Positions 11,530 through 20,440 of a stretch of 64,000 nucleotides of DNA are shown here, piece after piece. Location: assembly GCF_014638915.1 (NCBI RefSeq), contig NZ_BMFQ01000003.1, positions 496,001-560,000 of the forward strand. The letters are read 5' to 3'. Under the pieces are notes generated by a model. That model was not told where the DNA came from. It did not search any database and worked only from the letters and a program-made list of their open reading frames with translations. The translations under genes were made by a program, and so were the position numbers. Origin of the DNA: Xanthomarina arctica. Its GTDB lineage: Bacteria; Bacteroidota; Bacteroidia; Flavobacteriales; Flavobacteriaceae. Position 1 is the stretch's first letter. The number at the start of each line of letters is the position of its first letter.

Positions 11530-11724
11530 TTAGAAGTTCTCTTGATCTCTTAAATTCTGGATGTATTGCGCTTTTTGAACTTGAGCTCTTTTAATAACAG
11601 ATGGCTTGTCAAACTGCTTACGAGTCTGTAAAGCACGCTTCGTTCCAGTTTTATCAAACTTTCTCTTATAACGCTTTAACGCTCTATCTATATTTTCTCC
11701 TTCTTTAATTGGTATTATTAACAT
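11530..11724 (-). CDS. rpsU: 30S ribosomal protein S21
   Basis: bS21, 64 residues, strongly basic: MLIIPIKEGENIDRALKRYKR is the canonical start of the family. In Bacteroidota ribosomes bS21, with bS18 and bS6, covers the 3' tail of 16S rRNA and hides the anti-Shine-Dalgarno, so most mRNAs lack that signal. This gene is an exception: AGGAGGTT sits 8 nt before the ATG. Known work on flavobacteria interprets this as autoregulation, because ribosomes short of S21 expose the tail and prefer this message. It has its own promoter and terminator. Confidence 0.97.
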   Translation of the reverse strand: MLIIPIKEGENIDRALKRYKRKFDKTGTKRALQTRKQFDKPSVIKRAQVQKAQYIQNLRDQENF

Positions 11725-11732
11725 AGTGTCTT

Positions 11733-11740
11733 AACCTCCT
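11733..11740 (-). promoter_or_regulatory. Strong Shine-Dalgarno of rpsU
   Basis: AGGAGGTT on the minus strand, 8 nt from the rpsU start codon, is an essentially perfect anti-SD complement. I saw no comparably strong SD before the ribosomal, tuf or rpo genes of this window. Its restriction to rpsU fits the known S21 feedback model in flavobacteria. Confidence 0.9.
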
Positions 11741-11761
11741 CTCTTTTAGAATTTCAAGCCG

Positions 11762-11791
11762 CAAATATAAAAACATTTTAATAATGAACAA
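11762..11791 (-). promoter_or_regulatory. rpsU promoter
   Basis: -33 TTG at 11791-11789, a 19-nt spacer and -7 TATATTTG at 11769-11762 match the Bacteroidota vegetative promoter. The 5' leader would be about 30 nt and would contain the Shine-Dalgarno. Confidence 0.75.
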
Positions 11792-11919
11792 TTAAAAAAA
11801 TAAAAAAAATTCAATATTTCTTTTTAGACAAAATGATGACCCAGTAATTGGCTTTAAACACTCTTAAGACAATCTAATCAAACCTCAGATTTTGGCCATT
11901 TCAGGAGCCTCAAATAGTC

Positions 11920-13344
11920 TTATTCTTTAAATAAAGTAGATCGTTTGGTTAAATCTTGAATCATTTTTTCTTCCTCTTCGCTTTCTAACAAGGTGTTGTA
12001 ATTTTTCCAAAAAGCCTTATTATAGGGTTTTGATGAAAAGATATCAGCATCCCAAGGACCATTTAAAGCGTCCTTTATTTTTTCTTTATCAAGGATGATT
12101 TCAGTAAATAAAATTTCTTGTACCGTGTAGTAATAGCGCTCTTCTGGATTTGCTTCTTCCACTTCTCCCTTTGCGTTTTTTACAGGGTTAGTACCAACAT
12201 TTACAAGTTTTGGAGTTTCATAATAAATATAATTTGGATACATTTTATCTTGATATTCCATATAATTAATAATTAATTTATGGTTTACCTGAGTTCCAAA
12301 AAGTGTCTTACTTCTACTCTTCTGGGCACTTGAAGAAGCTACTAATTCGTATTCAATTTTTTTAATAGCATAGGTATCCCAATAAATATAAATCCAACCA
12401 TTAGCATTATAACCATCATTGTAAATCCCTTTAGTTTCAAGGTTGATATAATCTGCACCTTTAGAAATTTTAATCTTATAGATTTTTCTACCATCATCTA
12501 CCAAAACGGTATCTAAAGAAAATAGATGTTGGTCTAACATGCTTTCATTAAATAGTCCCTTCGGATTGTTAGAGTTCCTAACTAAATTCAACTTCCCGTG
12601 AAATAAGGTTTCTAAACCATTAATTCTGGTATCATTCCACTTGATAGCTTTTATTAAAGAAGATGTTCTAATGGTATCTCTTCTTAAGTTTTTAGCTTTT
12701 AAGTCTCTGTTGTTAGATTTGTCTTTAAGATATGCCGTATAGGTTAACAAGCTATCAACATCGCGTAAATCGTAACTTTTACGCACCTCATCCACATTAA
12801 TTTTAAGTGTTTCTGATGTGTTTGTTTGATAACTGGAATCGTAAAGGGTAATAGCTCCTTCTACAAGCCATTTAAATTCCTTTTTATTACGCTCTTTATG
12901 TCTAACGAAGCCTTTTTCTATATAAGCTGAATCTGGCAAATTTTCCGGTAATCTTTCTAAGGCTCGAAGCACAATATCATTCCCAGATTTTGGCCTTGAA
13001 TCTGCAACCAATAAAATTTCATCTAAAGATGCTACATCAGGCTCCAAATAAACATCGAAAGTACTGTCGAATTCATCTACAGGAACCTTATAACTTTTAA
13101 ATCCAATAGACGAAACAACCAAGGTATCCTTTAGGGATTTTTGTGGCACAAGCAACACAAACTTACCATCTGCATTAGTTATAGTTCCTATAGTTGTATT
13201 TTGAACATATACACTCGCGCTTTCTAAAGGCAAGAAAGTTTCAGCATCTAAAACAGCATTTTTTATTTCCGTTTGCGAAAATGCTGATAGACTCATTAAA
13301 AAAACAATCGTTCCAAGAAAATGCTTAAAATATGGGGACTTCAT
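11920..13344 (-). CDS. Secreted carboxypeptidase-regulatory-like domain protein
   Basis: A 474-residue exported protein of unknown function. A signal peptide (about 1-23, ending AFSQ) is followed by a CarboxypepD_reg-like beta-sandwich (about 26-105; LDAETFLPLESASVYV and NADGKF are typical of the fold that precedes TonB receptors and peptidases). The rest, about 110-474, is a large domain with many charged and aromatic residues and no catalytic motif I recognise; no transmembrane barrel repeats are obvious. It is the last gene of a tight four-gene run (14 bp after the acyl-CoA dehydrogenase). A periplasmic or outer-membrane-associated role is inferred. Confidence 0.7.
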   Translation of the reverse strand: MKSPYFKHFLGTIVFLMSLSAFSQTEIKNAVLDAETFLPLESASVYVQNTTIGTITNADGKFVLLVPQKSLKDTLVVSSIGFKSYKVPVDEFDSTFDVYLEPDVASLDEILLVADSRPKSGNDIVLRALERLPENLPDSAYIEKGFVRHKERNKKEFKWLVEGAITLYDSSYQTNTSETLKINVDEVRKSYDLRDVDSLLTYTAYLKDKSNNRDLKAKNLRRDTIRTSSLIKAIKWNDTRINGLETLFHGKLNLVRNSNNPKGLFNESMLDQHLFSLDTVLVDDGRKIYKIKISKGADYINLETKGIYNDGYNANGWIYIYWDTYAIKKIEYELVASSSAQKSRSKTLFGTQVNHKLIINYMEYQDKMYPNYIYYETPKLVNVGTNPVKNAKGEVEEANPEERYYYTVQEILFTEIILDKEKIKDALNGPWDADIFSSKPYNKAFWKNYNTLLESEEEEKMIQDLTKRSTLFKE

Positions 13345-13358
13345 ATAAAATGATTTAT

Positions 13359-14525
13359 TTAAGTAGCAGGTTTATAGTTTTTATCGTCTAAGAGCATTTT
13401 AGCAAGAATTTCACGAAGAATCTCTGAGGTTCCTCCTCCAATTGGACCTAATCTACTATCTCGAAGTAATCTAGCCATTGGATATTCTTCCATATAACCA
13501 TAACCGCCTAAAAATTGAAGACATTCATTAATAACGTCATCTGCCATTTTAGTAGATTTCAATTTAGACATGGTTGCTTGCTTTACAACGTATTCTCCTT
13601 TGTTTAGTCTGTAAGCCACTGAATAATTGAACTCTCTACAAATTTCCATGTCTGCATATAAATCTGCATATTTATGTCTTAGCGCTTGAAATTTATTAAT
13701 AGTTTTTCCAAAAGCTGTGCGTTCGCTCATATATTGTTTGGCATAATCTAAGGCATATTCTGCTCTAGCATGCGAATTGATTCCCATAATCAATCTTTCT
13801 AGGGCAAAATGTTGCATAATGTATGGAAACCCTTTTCCTTCTTCTCCCATGAGTTGATTGGTAGGAATGGTTACATTATCGAAAGCGATTTCTGCTGTAT
13901 CACTAGCTCTCCAGCCTAACTTATCTAATTTAGTAGCAGAAATGCCAGGCGTATCTCTATCCATGATAAAAATACTCATTCCGTTATGTCCTGCTTCTGG
14001 ATCTGTTTTAGCGGCAACCACTAGATAATCGCTATAGATGCCATTGGTTATAAAAGTTTTCGAACCATTAATAACATAAGTATCTCCTTTTTTTATAGCA
14101 GTTGTTCTCATTCCTGCAACATCACTACCTCCAAAAGGTTCTGTAATACACAAACAACCAATTTTATCTCCAGTAATACTTGGAGCTAAATATTTTTCTT
14201 TTATTTCATCACTTCCTTCTTTATTAACATGCGTCATAGCCAAATAAGCATGAGCCCACATGTTGGCCGCGAAACCTCCTGAATTTATTTTCTGGAGTTC
14301 CTCTAAAAAAATCACGGTATAAAATAAATCAAGATCTAATCCACCATATGCTTCTGGATAGGCTAATCCGAAGAAACCCATGTCGCCAAATTTTTTCCAG
14401 ATAAAACGTTCAACAGTTCCTGTTTTTTCCCATTTTTCAATGTGCGGAACAACTTCTTTCTTTAAAAAATCTTGAAGACTTTTTCTAAACATTTGATGTT
14501 CTTCTGTGAAGTACATGCTTTCCAT
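13359..14525 (-). CDS. Acyl-CoA dehydrogenase
   Basis: A 388-residue FAD-dependent acyl-CoA dehydrogenase that would oxidise an acyl-CoA to the trans-2-enoyl-CoA. The order is the usual N-terminal helical domain, middle beta domain (CITEPFGGSDVAGMRTTA; FITNG) and C-terminal four-helix domain (RTAFGKTINKFQALRHKYAD; GGYGYMEEYPMARLLRDSR). The position used as catalytic Glu in medium-chain enzymes is Gly (GGGTSEI), while Glu is present in the alternative site (ALERLIMG), as in long-chain and isovaleryl-type enzymes. Substrate cannot be assigned. It lies 14 bp from both neighbours. Confidence 0.92.
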   Translation of the reverse strand: MESMYFTEEHQMFRKSLQDFLKKEVVPHIEKWEKTGTVERFIWKKFGDMGFFGLAYPEAYGGLDLDLFYTVIFLEELQKINSGGFAANMWAHAYLAMTHVNKEGSDEIKEKYLAPSITGDKIGCLCITEPFGGSDVAGMRTTAIKKGDTYVINGSKTFITNGIYSDYLVVAAKTDPEAGHNGMSIFIMDRDTPGISATKLDKLGWRASDTAEIAFDNVTIPTNQLMGEEGKGFPYIMQHFALERLIMGINSHARAEYALDYAKQYMSERTAFGKTINKFQALRHKYADLYADMEICREFNYSVAYRLNKGEYVVKQATMSKLKSTKMADDVINECLQFLGGYGYMEEYPMARLLRDSRLGPIGGGTSEILREILAKMLLDDKNYKPAT

Positions 14526-14539
14526 ACCTTTTTACTTTT

Positions 14540-15415
14540 TTAATTTAACTTCAAATATAATTTAATTATCTCGATTTTGTTAGATGGGAAGCTTTTTACT
14601 TTTAATAAGTCGTCTAAAGATTGATACCCTTCTCTTAATGTTCGTTGCTCAATAATATGATGTGCAACTTCATAATCTATATACTGAATGGTGACTAACT
14701 GCTCTATAGATGCTGTATTTAAATTAATCTTCTCAACCTGTTTTGGTGTTTTTACTGTGAATTGTTCCACCACCCGATCTATAACTTCTGGCGACAAACC
14801 ATATACTTCCCGTAACTGAATATCTGCAATAAAACCGCCTAACTTATCTCTATAGGCAATAATTCTTTTTGAATACCCTTCCCCTATGCCGTTTACTTTC
14901 TGTAATTGTAAAGCTGATGCCGTATTTAAATCTTGTTTCTGTTCGAAAGTCTTTGGTTGGTTATTATATTGATAAGTTGTAAAAGTTTTAGGCTTTGGAT
15001 TGGTAACCCATTCTGGAAACTTAAAATAAGGTGATATAATTGCAAGAAATGAATCTGATACTTTGGTTACATTTTGAAACTCTTGAACCGAATTAACCCA
15101 TTTATCCTGTTTTCTAAATGCTAAAAGTCTATCAATTTCTTCAGTAGTCATTCCAAGCGTATAACCTTTATAATCGGTTATAAAATTTGGATTGAAAGGA
15201 TAAATTTTTGGTTTTTTATTTTCGATTTCAACTAAGCGAAGGGAGTCTATCTCAAGTTCAAATTTCAGCAATTCCTTTTGATTTACTTGAGTTTTTTCAG
15301 GAGTGAAGCTTACAAAAAAGTAAACCATTTGAACAAAAACTATGATTAGTATTAATAAAAAAATCCCATTCCGCTGTTTTTTTGAAAACGTGAAATGGGA
15401 TTTTAATTTATTCAT
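14540..15415 (-). CDS. Membrane-anchored helix-hairpin-helix protein (ComEA-like)
   Basis: A 291-residue protein with an N-terminal membrane anchor (about 17-35, NGIFLLILIIVFVQMVYFF) and helix-hairpin-helix repeats: one begins DLNTASALQLQKVNGIGEGYSKRIIAYRD (about 159-187) and a second NLNTASIEQLVTIQYIDYEVAH. These resemble ComEA-type DNA-binding repeats, so binding DNA on the periplasmic side is possible, but flavobacterial proteins of this type have no proven role in uptake. It is 6 bp downstream of the symporter gene. Its first codons overlap a terminator-like hairpin. Confidence 0.75.
   Translation of the reverse strand: MNKLKSHFTFSKKQRNGIFLLILIIVFVQMVYFFVSFTPEKTQVNQKELLKFELEIDSLRLVEIENKKPKIYPFNPNFITDYKGYTLGMTTEEIDRLLAFRKQDKWVNSVQEFQNVTKVSDSFLAIISPYFKFPEWVTNPKPKTFTTYQYNNQPKTFEQKQDLNTASALQLQKVNGIGEGYSKRIIAYRDKLGGFIADIQLREVYGLSPEVIDRVVEQFTVKTPKQVEKINLNTASIEQLVTIQYIDYEVAHHIIEQRTLREGYQSLDDLLKVKSFPSNKIEIIKLYLKLN
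15357..15404 (-). terminator. Terminator-like hairpin inside the start of the HhH gene
   Basis: On the minus strand AAAATCCCATT pairs with AATGGGATTTT across a 23-nt loop and is followed by further T residues. It lies 18 nt after the symporter stop but inside codons 4-20 of the next gene. Either it is coincidental coding sequence or it attenuates read-through in the operon. Confidence 0.35.
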
Positions 15416-15421
15416 GATCCT

Positions 15422-17497
15422 TTATTTTTTTACATCAATCTGTTTTCGATATAAAAGATTTGCTTTTAATTTTTTAGTATAGTCATCTAAATCAAATTTA
15501 ACTTCTTTAGACATAATATACAACCCTATAATATTTGGGAACGACATTGCAAGAATCATCATATCTGAAAAATCTAAAACAGCTCCTAAACTCACTGATG
15601 CTCCAATAACTACAAACACCAAGAATAACATTTTATAAACAAACTCAGTTCTTTTACTTTTACCAAATAAATAAGTCCAGGCTCTCATTCCATAATAAGA
15701 CCAAGAAATCATTGTAGAGAAAGCAAATAAGAACACGGCCAATGCTAATACATAAGGGAACCATGAAATTTGGCTTCCAAAAGCATCAGATGTTAATTGT
15801 GCTCCAGCTAAGCCTTCTACTTCGTGCATTCCTGTAAATATCAGTACCAAAGCGGTTAGAGTACATACAACAACCGTATCTATAAATGGCTCTAATAATG
15901 CCACAAAACCTTCAGAAGGTGGATTATTTGTTTTCGCTGTACTATGAGCAATAGCTGCCGAACCAACACCTGCTTCGTTTGAAAAAGCTGCACGTTGGAA
16001 TCCAACCACTAAAACACCAATAATTCCTCCTTTTAAAGCAGATGGACTAAAAGCTCCATCGACAATAGCAGAAAATGCTGGTCCTATATTTTGAATATTC
16101 ATAATAATTACAGCTAAAGCAGCAACTACATAAATAGAAGCCATAATTGGCACTACACGACCTGTTACCTTTGCAATACTATTAATACCTCCAATAATTA
16201 CAACACCCACCAAGATGGCCGTTATTACACCAAAATAAAATCCATTTCCTTCTAACATTGGAAATTGTCCTGCTAATTGTTCAAAAGACTGATTAGCTTG
16301 GAACATATTTCCTCCACCAAAAGAAGCACCAACCGCAAGTACAGCAAACATTCCTGCTAATACTTTACCTAAACCTTTCATGTTTCTTTTTTCAAGTCCG
16401 TAACGCAAATAGTTCATTGGACCACCAAAAACACGACCATCAGGTAAAATGTCTCTATATTTTACTCCTAAAGTACATTCTACAAATTTGGTTGACATTC
16501 CTAAAAATCCACAGACAATCATCCAAAAAGTAGCACCTGCTCCACCAAGGGAAACTGCTACTGCTACACCCGCAATATTTCCAAGACCCACGGTTCCAGA
16601 AACGGCAGTTGCCAGGGCTTGAAAATGTGTTACTTGCCCAGGTGCATCTGGATCATCGTATTTTCCTCTAGCTAAATCAATAGCATGTTTAAAACCACGA
16701 ATATTAATAAAGCCCATTCTAATTGTAAAAAATAAAGCTCCAAGTACTAACCAAATAACAATAAAAGAAATTGGTTTAGTAAGTGGGTCGCCATTAGGAT
16801 GTGTTAATACTATTGGTTCATCGTATTTTACTTCACCAAATATGTGAGCTCCTTGCTCAATAACGTGTTTTTGATTTTCTGAATTGTAAATTACCTTACC
16901 AGCAGCAGTAAATTGCTTTAATGTTCCATTCCCTTCAGAGTTCACGGTAATTTCATTTCCACTTTTATCTGTAATAACTGCAATAGCTTCACCTTTATTT
17001 ACATGATCACCATCTCCTTTTAACCACTCCTTAAGTACATATTTATTTTCAACTTCATTGGTCCAGTTAGGAATACCTATTTGTTTGGAATCTGCATATA
17101 CTACAGGGTCATAAACACCCATTGCTTCAAAAGGATCCCAAAATAATATGGAACCTAAAGCACTTACTGCTGGTGTCATAGTTCCATTAAAAACTTCTGT
17201 AATAGCTTCCGTTTTCACAGTGAAAACTCCTGTTTTGGAATCTCCAACTGCATCTGTAACAAGAACCGAATATGAAACCCCTTCGGTTAATCCCGTTGCT
17301 CTATTAGAAGACAAAGGTGTACTTTGGTTACTCCATCTATACGTATAAGGCTCTTGGCCTCCAGACACTTTAACCTCTATAACACCATCATTTATAGATT
17401 TTGAAGTATTATAAGTTTCTCCCTCTATATTAAAGTCTTGGGCAAAGGATATTAAAGGTATAATTATTGTGAAAATTAAAAGAAGAATTTTCTTCAT
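15422..17497 (-). CDS. Sodium:alanine/glycine symporter (AGCS family) with SprB-like and lipoyl-like N-terminal domains
   Basis: A 691-residue protein. Residues 235-690 form the AGCS transporter, which imports alanine or glycine with Na+; the family block [20 protein letters not shown] is intact and about ten hydrophobic helices follow. Unlike ordinary ~450-residue AGCS proteins it has a ~230-residue extension: a signal peptide (1-19, ISFAQ), an SprB-like/PKD-type repeat (about 40-95; [21 protein letters not shown]) and a biotinyl/lipoyl-like domain (about 150-225; [20 protein letters not shown] followed by DK). The extension should face the periplasm. It leads a four-gene run with the HhH, acyl-CoA dehydrogenase and carboxypeptidase-like genes. 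Confidence 0.88.
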   Translation of the reverse strand: MKKILLLIFTIIIPLISFAQDFNIEGETYNTSKSINDGVIEVKVSGGQEPYTYRWSNQSTPLSSNRATGLTEGVSYSVLVTDAVGDSKTGVFTVKTEAITEVFNGTMTPAVSALGSILFWDPFEAMGVYDPVVYADSKQIGIPNWTNEVENKYVLKEWLKGDGDHVNKGEAIAVITDKSGNEITVNSEGNGTLKQFTAAGKVIYNSENQKHVIEQGAHIFGEVKYDEPIVLTHPNGDPLTKPISFIVIWLVLGALFFTIRMGFINIRGFKHAIDLARGKYDDPDAPGQVTHFQALATAVSGTVGLGNIAGVAVAVSLGGAGATFWMIVCGFLGMSTKFVECTLGVKYRDILPDGRVFGGPMNYLRYGLEKRNMKGLGKVLAGMFAVLAVGASFGGGNMFQANQSFEQLAGQFPMLEGNGFYFGVITAILVGVVIIGGINSIAKVTGRVVPIMASIYVVAALAVIIMNIQNIGPAFSAIVDGAFSPSALKGGIIGVLVVGFQRAAFSNEAGVGSAAIAHSTAKTNNPPSEGFVALLEPFIDTVVVCTLTALVLIFTGMHEVEGLAGAQLTSDAFGSQISWFPYVLALAVFLFAFSTMISWSYYGMRAWTYLFGKSKRTEFVYKMLFLVFVVIGASVSLGAVLDFSDMMILAMSFPNIIGLYIMSKEVKFDLDDYTKKLKANLLYRKQIDVKK

Positions 17498-17609
17498 AAA
17501 AAATTTATTATTGGTTAGTTTGTTGTTAATAAGTTTAGCAAGATGCTAAAAAAAATTGATTTTTTAAAATTTCACTTAGTATTTAACGCTTTTAAGCCCT
17601 TTTCAATAC

Positions 17610-18629
17610 TTATATATTGTATAACGTATTTAATTTTTGAATTTGTTCTGGTCTTCCTAACACAATTATTTTTGAATTAGGAATTAACTTTAAACTGGCA
17701 TCTGGATTAATAACATATTCGCCATTGGCATCTTTAAAACCAATAATACTACATCCGGTTTGCTTTCTAAGATCAAGATCTCTAATGGTTTTAATTTCTG
17801 AAGTGTCATATAATTGTTCTACAGAAATTTCTTCAATATTGATATTGGATTTACCTACAATAGATAAATTATCAATAAACTCCAATAATCCAGGAACAAC
17901 TACTAAGGAAGCCATATGGTCTCCTCCTATTTTGTCAGGTAAAATAACATTGTTTGCTCCGGCAAGTTTCAGCTTTTTATAAGATGTTTCTTGCGAGGCT
18001 CTACTAATAATATTTAACTTGTTATTAATCTGTCTGGAAGAAAGTACCACAAAAAGATTATCTGCATCATTTGGCAAAGCCGAAATTAAAGCACTGGCTC
18101 TATTAATTCCTGCCTGCAGGAGAACTTCATCTTCATTAGCATTTCCAATTACAAATGGCACCAATTCACTTTGAAACTTCTCAGCAATCTCTTTATCTCT
18201 TTCTATAATCACATATGGTTTATTATAAGCCAATAATTTTGCAGCCGCTTGTTTTCCGTTCCTTCCATATCCACAAATAATGATATGATCTTTTAGCTTA
18301 TCAATCTTTTTTTGCATCTTTTTTTGTTTTAATCCTTCAAAATTATTCTTGCTTAAAATATACTCTGTTATCACACTTATGGCATAACCAACTATTACAA
18401 TACTCGTTAAAATTAAAATGACAGTGAATATTTTAGAACGCTCATCCAAAGGTTGTACTTCACCAAAACCAACGGTTGTAATGGTAATGACAGTCATATA
18501 TAAAGCATCAATCCAATTAAGTTGAGACAATATTTTAAACCCCAAGACTCCTGTAAACAATAAGATAACCAAAAGAAAAATGGCTGTATATATCTTAGAT
18601 TTTAAAAGTTTTATAAGCGGGTTATTCAT
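17610..18629 (-). CDS. Two-TM potassium channel with RCK/TrkA-N domain
   Basis: A 339-residue K+ channel. Two transmembrane helices (about 14-32 and 67-90) flank the pore loop with selectivity filter TVGFG (52-56). The cytoplasmic part holds a TrkA-N/RCK Rossmann domain beginning IIICGYGRNGKQAA (about 116-128) and a TrkA-C domain (about 250-335; GCSIIGFKDANGEYVINPDASLKL region). Ligand-gated K+ flux across the inner membrane is the family role. It lies 9 bp downstream of the PspC-like gene, so both are probably co-transcribed. Confidence 0.92.
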   Translation of the reverse strand: MNNPLIKLLKSKIYTAIFLLVILLFTGVLGFKILSQLNWIDALYMTVITITTVGFGEVQPLDERSKIFTVILILTSIVIVGYAISVITEYILSKNNFEGLKQKKMQKKIDKLKDHIIICGYGRNGKQAAAKLLAYNKPYVIIERDKEIAEKFQSELVPFVIGNANEDEVLLQAGINRASALISALPNDADNLFVVLSSRQINNKLNIISRASQETSYKKLKLAGANNVILPDKIGGDHMASLVVVPGLLEFIDNLSIVGKSNINIEEISVEQLYDTSEIKTIRDLDLRKQTGCSIIGFKDANGEYVINPDASLKLIPNSKIIVLGRPEQIQKLNTLYNI

Positions 18630-18638
18630 GTTATTTTT

Positions 18639-18866
18639 TTATAAATCGAATACCGAAGAGCGCTTTGTATAAAGCAAATCTTTAATGTGCATCCAAAAAG
18701 CAATAAAAAGGTATAAAGCAAACCCAAAGCCTAGTGTTACAAAGGTTAAATACAAAAAAGAAGTTCTTACAACCTTAGCTCTTATACCCAATCTGTCTGC
18801 AATTCGCTGACAAACATAATAACCATGTTTTTGGAAGTAAAGTAAAATTTTGTAAAATAAATTCAT
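18639..18866 (-). CDS. PspC-like small membrane protein
   Basis: A 75-residue protein with the PspC layout: VCQRIADRLGIRAKVVRTSF followed by a single hydrophobic helix (about 38-60). PspC-domain proteins sense or transmit envelope stress in the inner membrane, but short stand-alone members have no proven role. It shares a transcript with the K+ channel gene 9 bp downstream. Assignment rests on the pattern R-x-A-x-x-L-G-I...V-R and on length. Confidence 0.65.
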   Translation of the reverse strand: MNLFYKILLYFQKHGYYVCQRIADRLGIRAKVVRTSFLYLTFVTLGFGFALYLFIAFWMHIKDLLYTKRSSVFDL

Positions 18867-18974
18867 CCTGCAATTTAAATATAAAATTTTTATAAAATTA
18901 TAAAATTTGGTTTTCCTCTTTAGGAGTTTGAAAAAGGAGATAAAAAGTCCAGAGTTCTATAAAAAACTGTGTTG

Positions 18975-20246
18975 CTATTTATTGATCAACATATTCCCAA
19001 TGACGCATTGAACACATTTATTTTTATCACAATATTCAGATTTAAGTTGAATAAGGCCTTGAGATTGCAAAGCAGAATGCGATACGTTCTTCAACTTATT
19101 AAAAGCCTGCACAATACTATTTTTTTCTGAAGGTATATGTTGAATTAACTCTAATAGGGTTTCGTTAATATCTGTCCCTTGATATCTAGAATAAGCAAAT
19201 TTTAAAGGAATAATCGTGTTAATTAAAAGTAAATCTATAAATGGTTTAGCTATTTTTTTTGAAGCTAATTTAGATTGTTTTCCAAATGAATAATGTGATT
19301 CCCAAAAAACTGAAGTTGCAACCTGAAACAGATTATAAAGATCTTTTTTAGAATCCAACGCAATAATTTTTGAAAACAGATTTGCATGTAAACTATAAAG
19401 AGTTGCTAATTGAGACAGGCGAATGGTTGGGAAATTTTGAGGTCGCAACCTAAAAAACTGAATTGGGATAACTTCAGTATGACTTAATTGAAACTTTTGT
19501 TTTAAAAATAAATATTCTTTCTGAAGTTCTAAAAAATAAGAATCCTGAATATCTTCTTCTAATAAACCAGCTTGACCTAAAAATAAAGCTTCCAATGCTG
19601 TTTGGTTGGTTTTCAGTTTCCGAATTACAGAAAAATCGATGCTATTTGCAAGACTAAAAAAAGCATCTCCATTTACTTTCAATCCAAAGTTTTTTGCAAG
19701 CATTTTAAACAAGACAGCTTCCCAATTATTTTTGGAATCTTCTAACAAGGTCTCAATGGTTCTAGATTTTCGTTCCAACCTTTCAATATACAAACGCTCT
19801 AACCAACTGTCGACAATAAATTTATCGACTTCAGCAAAATCTGATTCACAATTAATCCACTTATTCTTAGCTGAAAGTAATTTGGTATAGTTTTGAAATA
19901 CATGAGAATCTACATAACCTTTTAATTCAAGGGTTGGAATAATAGAATTATCTTTTCTAAAAATTTCGGTATCATGTTCCCAAACCACATGTAAAATCAC
20001 ATTGTCATAAGCTTTATCTGTTTCATGATTATGAACAAACCAATCACTAGATTTAATATGAATTTCAACATTTCCAGCCCAAAGTTGCCCTGCAATTTTT
20101 AATTGTGCATTAAAAAAATCTGGCCCAGAATTGGTATTATGTTGACCAACTGAAACAATTTCTAAAATTTCATATTGAGACGTTTTCAAATGAATGACAT
20201 CCAATTTTTTATATTGCCAGACATAATGTAGAAAGTCTTCTTGCAT
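18975..20246 (-). CDS. DUF2851 family protein
   Basis: A 423-residue soluble protein of the DUF2851 family, widespread in Bacteroidota and of unknown function. The diagnostic N-terminal block is present: MQEDFLHYVWQYKKLD, then TNSGPDFFNAQLKI and WAGNVEIHIKSSDWFVHNH, which look like a beta-rich active-site core. The C-terminus carries four closely spaced cysteines (CDKNKCVQCVIG), a possible metal site. It is transcribed away from the ergothioneine cluster, from a 194-bp divergent intergenic region. Confidence 0.85.
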   Translation of the reverse strand: MQEDFLHYVWQYKKLDVIHLKTSQYEILEIVSVGQHNTNSGPDFFNAQLKIAGQLWAGNVEIHIKSSDWFVHNHETDKAYDNVILHVVWEHDTEIFRKDNSIIPTLELKGYVDSHVFQNYTKLLSAKNKWINCESDFAEVDKFIVDSWLERLYIERLERKSRTIETLLEDSKNNWEAVLFKMLAKNFGLKVNGDAFFSLANSIDFSVIRKLKTNQTALEALFLGQAGLLEEDIQDSYFLELQKEYLFLKQKFQLSHTEVIPIQFFRLRPQNFPTIRLSQLATLYSLHANLFSKIIALDSKKDLYNLFQVATSVFWESHYSFGKQSKLASKKIAKPFIDLLLINTIIPLKFAYSRYQGTDINETLLELIQHIPSEKNSIVQAFNKLKNVSHSALQSQGLIQLKSEYCDKNKCVQCVIGNMLINK

Positions 20247-20440
20247 AAACTAAAAATAGTGAATTATCTGATATGTTTCTCTAATTAATTGGAGATTATT
20301 CTTTTAAAATGATCTTAATTTTCAACTTCTATTTTCCAAAGTAAGGAATTTAAAACTATGGAGACTTATAGTTAAAGCAAGTGTTAAAATTATCTTATTC
20401 TGAACATTAATTCATTTTATAGGTATTATATTTATAGGAT

